Below are positions 62,359-64,000 of a stretch of 64,000 nucleotides of DNA, piece after piece; the stretch's first letter is position 1, and each line of letters begins with the position of its first letter. The stretch covers positions 2,480,001 to 2,544,000 of the forward strand of contig OY723243.1 of NCBI GenBank assembly GCA_963210315.1, in the 5' to 3' direction. The translations under genes were made by a program, and so were the position numbers. Source of the DNA: Rhynchopus euleeides. Its lineage: Eukaryota > Euglenozoa > Diplonemea > Diplonemida > Diplonemidae. The notes below the pieces were generated by a model. The model saw only the letters and a program-made list of their open reading frames with translations. It was not told where the DNA came from and did not search any database.

Positions 62359-64000
62359 ATGGGTGCCGGCAGCAGTGCGCAGTCTGTCCAGGAGCACCTG
62401 GACAAGCAAGAGGAATGCATCAAGAAGATCCAAGCAGTGTTCACTCGTGATGGCGTCGCACTGGCCCTCGGTGGTGGCAGCCCTGGCGGGCCTGGTGGGT
62501 ACCAGGAGGGGGACCCTGAGGAGGGGTCAAGCGAATGCAGTGATTACGAGGACGAAAAAGAGCTGGCGCGTGCCATCCTGCACCGGGAAGCTGTTCTTGA
62601 GGAAACTCCACACCCCCCTCCCAGCGATGACAGCAACGAGAAGGACTACGTCTGGTCACCACCGACTGCTGAAGAGAGCGAATCCTTGAAATACACTAAG
62701 CCGTGGCTGCTGTCGACGGTGCCTCCGACAGACTGGGAGTTTAACAAGCCCGAAAGGGATGAGACCCCAGATGCAAGCCTTGAGCTTGAATACGTCTATG
62801 GGTACCGCACGCGTTGCTGCCGTAACACGTTGCGGTGGGTGAGCGACACCAAGGCTGTGTACTTCGCGGCGAAAATGGGTATCGTTCATGACTTTGCTAC
62901 CAACACGCAGCAGTTCTTCAGGGGCCACTCGGACAACATTGTGTCCCTTGACTTCGACGCGAAGCGCAAGATCGTCGCCACAGGTCAGCAAGGCATTGCG
63001 CTGATCTGCGTGTGGGATGTTGAGACGCAGAAGCAGCTTGCGAAGCTCGGTGGGTTCCACAAGAAAGCAGTTGTGTCCCTGAGCTTCAGCGACAACGGCA
63101 AGTACCTCGCGTCTGTTGGACTCGATGACCACCACATTGTCGCCATCTACGACTGGGAGGCTGGTGCCAAGCTGTGCCAAGCCGAGCTTGGCCCGAGGAG
63201 AGCTCTGGGTGTGCGTTTCCAGCCGGGCTCCAACGCATCGCTCGTCACGGTGGGGGTCAAGCACCTTGCATTCTGGTCGCTGGAGAACAATGTCTTGCTG
63301 AAGAAGGAAGCCAAGCTTGGGAAGCGGGGCAAGAACCAGGTGTTCCTCGACTCGTCGACTCTCTCGGGCAACGTCATTGTCAGCACAGCAGGGGGCGAGC
63401 TGTACCGCTTCGATGGGGAGGGGCGCTTGATGGTATGTGACGTGCAGCTTTCACTTGACATCCACCCACCACAGGACATCTGTTATGCACACAACGGCAG
63501 CATTGCGTCCCTCACGAAATACGGCGAGTACTTGATATCCGGAGGGCACGACGGATACGTGTGTGTCTGGGACAGTCACTTCGTGCGGGTGGGCTCTGTG
63601 GTGATGAACGAGAAGGGGGTTGTGAAGAACAGTGTGCGCAGCCTGGACGTGCATGGGGATGAGCTCCTTGTTGGGTGTGTCACGAGCAGCATGTACACCA
63701 TCAACCTCCCGAACAAGACAAAGAAGCACCTGATCTCCTACCACTGCGGGGACCTGTCGGCGAAGCAGCGCTATGGCGAGCTGTGGGCCGTCACAGAAGA
63801 CCCTCTTGGGCCACGGTTTGCCACTGTGTGCGACGACGCAATGCTGCGTGTGTGGGACAGCGACTCGCACGAGTGCCTCCACAGTCGGAGCATTAGTGTG
63901 GAGAATGCTGGCGGCCCCGCACGGTCGTTGTGCTGGTCGCCTGATGGGCAGTGGATTGCCTGCGGCTTCCTGCAGGGGTCCATCGCTCTTTTCAACGCCA
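62359..64000 (+). CDS. EMAP-like (EML) HELP/WD40 protein, 3' end outside the window
   Basis: Exon 1 is 62359-63432 (358 codons); exon 2 starts at 63475 and is open to the window end, so 533 codons are visible. The 42-nt intron (GTATGT to CCACAG) is phase 0. After an acidic N-terminus comes the HELP motif, LELEYVYGYRTRCCRNTLRW (about residue 140), and then WD40 repeats with typical GH and WD pairs (RGHSDNIVSLDFDAKRK, LICVWDVE, GGHDGYVCVWDSH, MLRVWDSDSH). EMAP-like proteins bind microtubules through HELP and the tandem beta propellers. The start is MGAGSSAQS, which fits an N-myristoylation signal, though the usual trimerisation coiled coil is not evident. Confidence 0.92.
   Translation, partial: MGAGSSAQSVQEHLDKQEECIKKIQAVFTRDGVALALGGGSPGGPGGYQEGDPEEGSSECSDYEDEKELARAILHREAVLEETPHPPPSDDSNEKDYVWSPPTAEESESLKYTKPWLLSTVPPTDWEFNKPERDETPDASLELEYVYGYRTRCCRNTLRWVSDTKAVYFAAKMGIVHDFATNTQQFFRGHSDNIVSLDFDAKRKIVATGQQGIALICVWDVETQKQLAKLGGFHKKAVVSLSFSDNGKYLASVGLDDHHIVAIYDWEAGAKLCQAELGPRRALGVRFQPGSNASLVTVGVKHLAFWSLENNVLLKKEAKLGKRGKNQVFLDSSTLSGNVIVSTAGGELYRFDGEGRLMVCDVQLSLDIHPPQDICYAHNGSIASLTKYGEYLISGGHDGYVCVWDSHFVRVGSVVMNEKGVVKNSVRSLDVHGDELLVGCVTSSMYTINLPNKTKKHLISYHCGDLSAKQRYGELWAVTEDPLGPRFATVCDDAMLRVWDSDSHECLHSRSISVENAGGPARSLCWSPDGQWIACGFLQGSIALFNA

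Overview
The window is nuclear DNA of a GC-rich microbial eukaryote. The genes have short spliceosomal introns, and the spacers carry many runs of C or G. Two products, a LisH-type katanin and an EMAP-like HELP/WD40 protein, point to a cell with elaborate microtubules and possibly a flagellum. I cannot name the organism. Two architectural traits stand out. All 13 host genes I can support lie on the + strand. All 13 introns I can place begin with GTATG. Unidirectional gene arrays are known in euglenozoans and dinoflagellates, but I found no spliced-leader gene that would decide between them.

Host genes, left to right: the end of a U-box protein (2-1807); a six-exon protein with a possible ubiquitin-like N-terminus, a proline-rich region and a coiled coil (2723-6286); a small coiled-coil protein (6834-7503); a basic low-complexity protein (7705-9040); acetyl-CoA synthetase (9607-11655); a LisH katanin p60 AAA ATPase (15424-17053); a DUF2045/KIAA0930-like protein (17613-18893); a VAP-type MSP protein with a tail anchor (20779-21772); a dual-specificity phosphatase (34461-35180); a small C2H2 protein of the ZNF706/At2g23090 type (55193-55615); a secreted cysteine-rich protein (57841-58737); an XLF/NHEJ1-like DNA-repair factor (60942-62145); and the start of an EMAP-like WD40 protein (62359 to the window end).

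Two large mobile elements separate these genes, both coding on the - strand. The first (22204-34164, about 12 kb) has terminal inverted repeats of about 160 bp, as a DNA transposon would. Inside is a compact four-ORF unit: a coiled-coil ORF1; a LINE-like polyprotein with OTU protease, EEP endonuclease, reverse transcriptase, RNase H and a Cys/His tail; an unknown 281-aa protein; and an unknown 576-aa protein ending in C2H2 fingers. Retrotransposon enzymes inside transposon-type ends are the best candidate here for an undescribed system. The second (about 36260-40800) is a tyrosine-recombinase retroelement in the order gag, YR, RT, RNase H, preceded by 109-bp tandem repeats. At least four short decayed copies of its 3' end are scattered in the spacers, all in the same orientation.

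The 40.8-55.2 kb stretch has no supportable gene. It holds these relics, a 541-bp palindrome, smaller foldback elements, short dispersed repeats and G/C tracts. More foldback elements lie near 59.1-59.6 kb.
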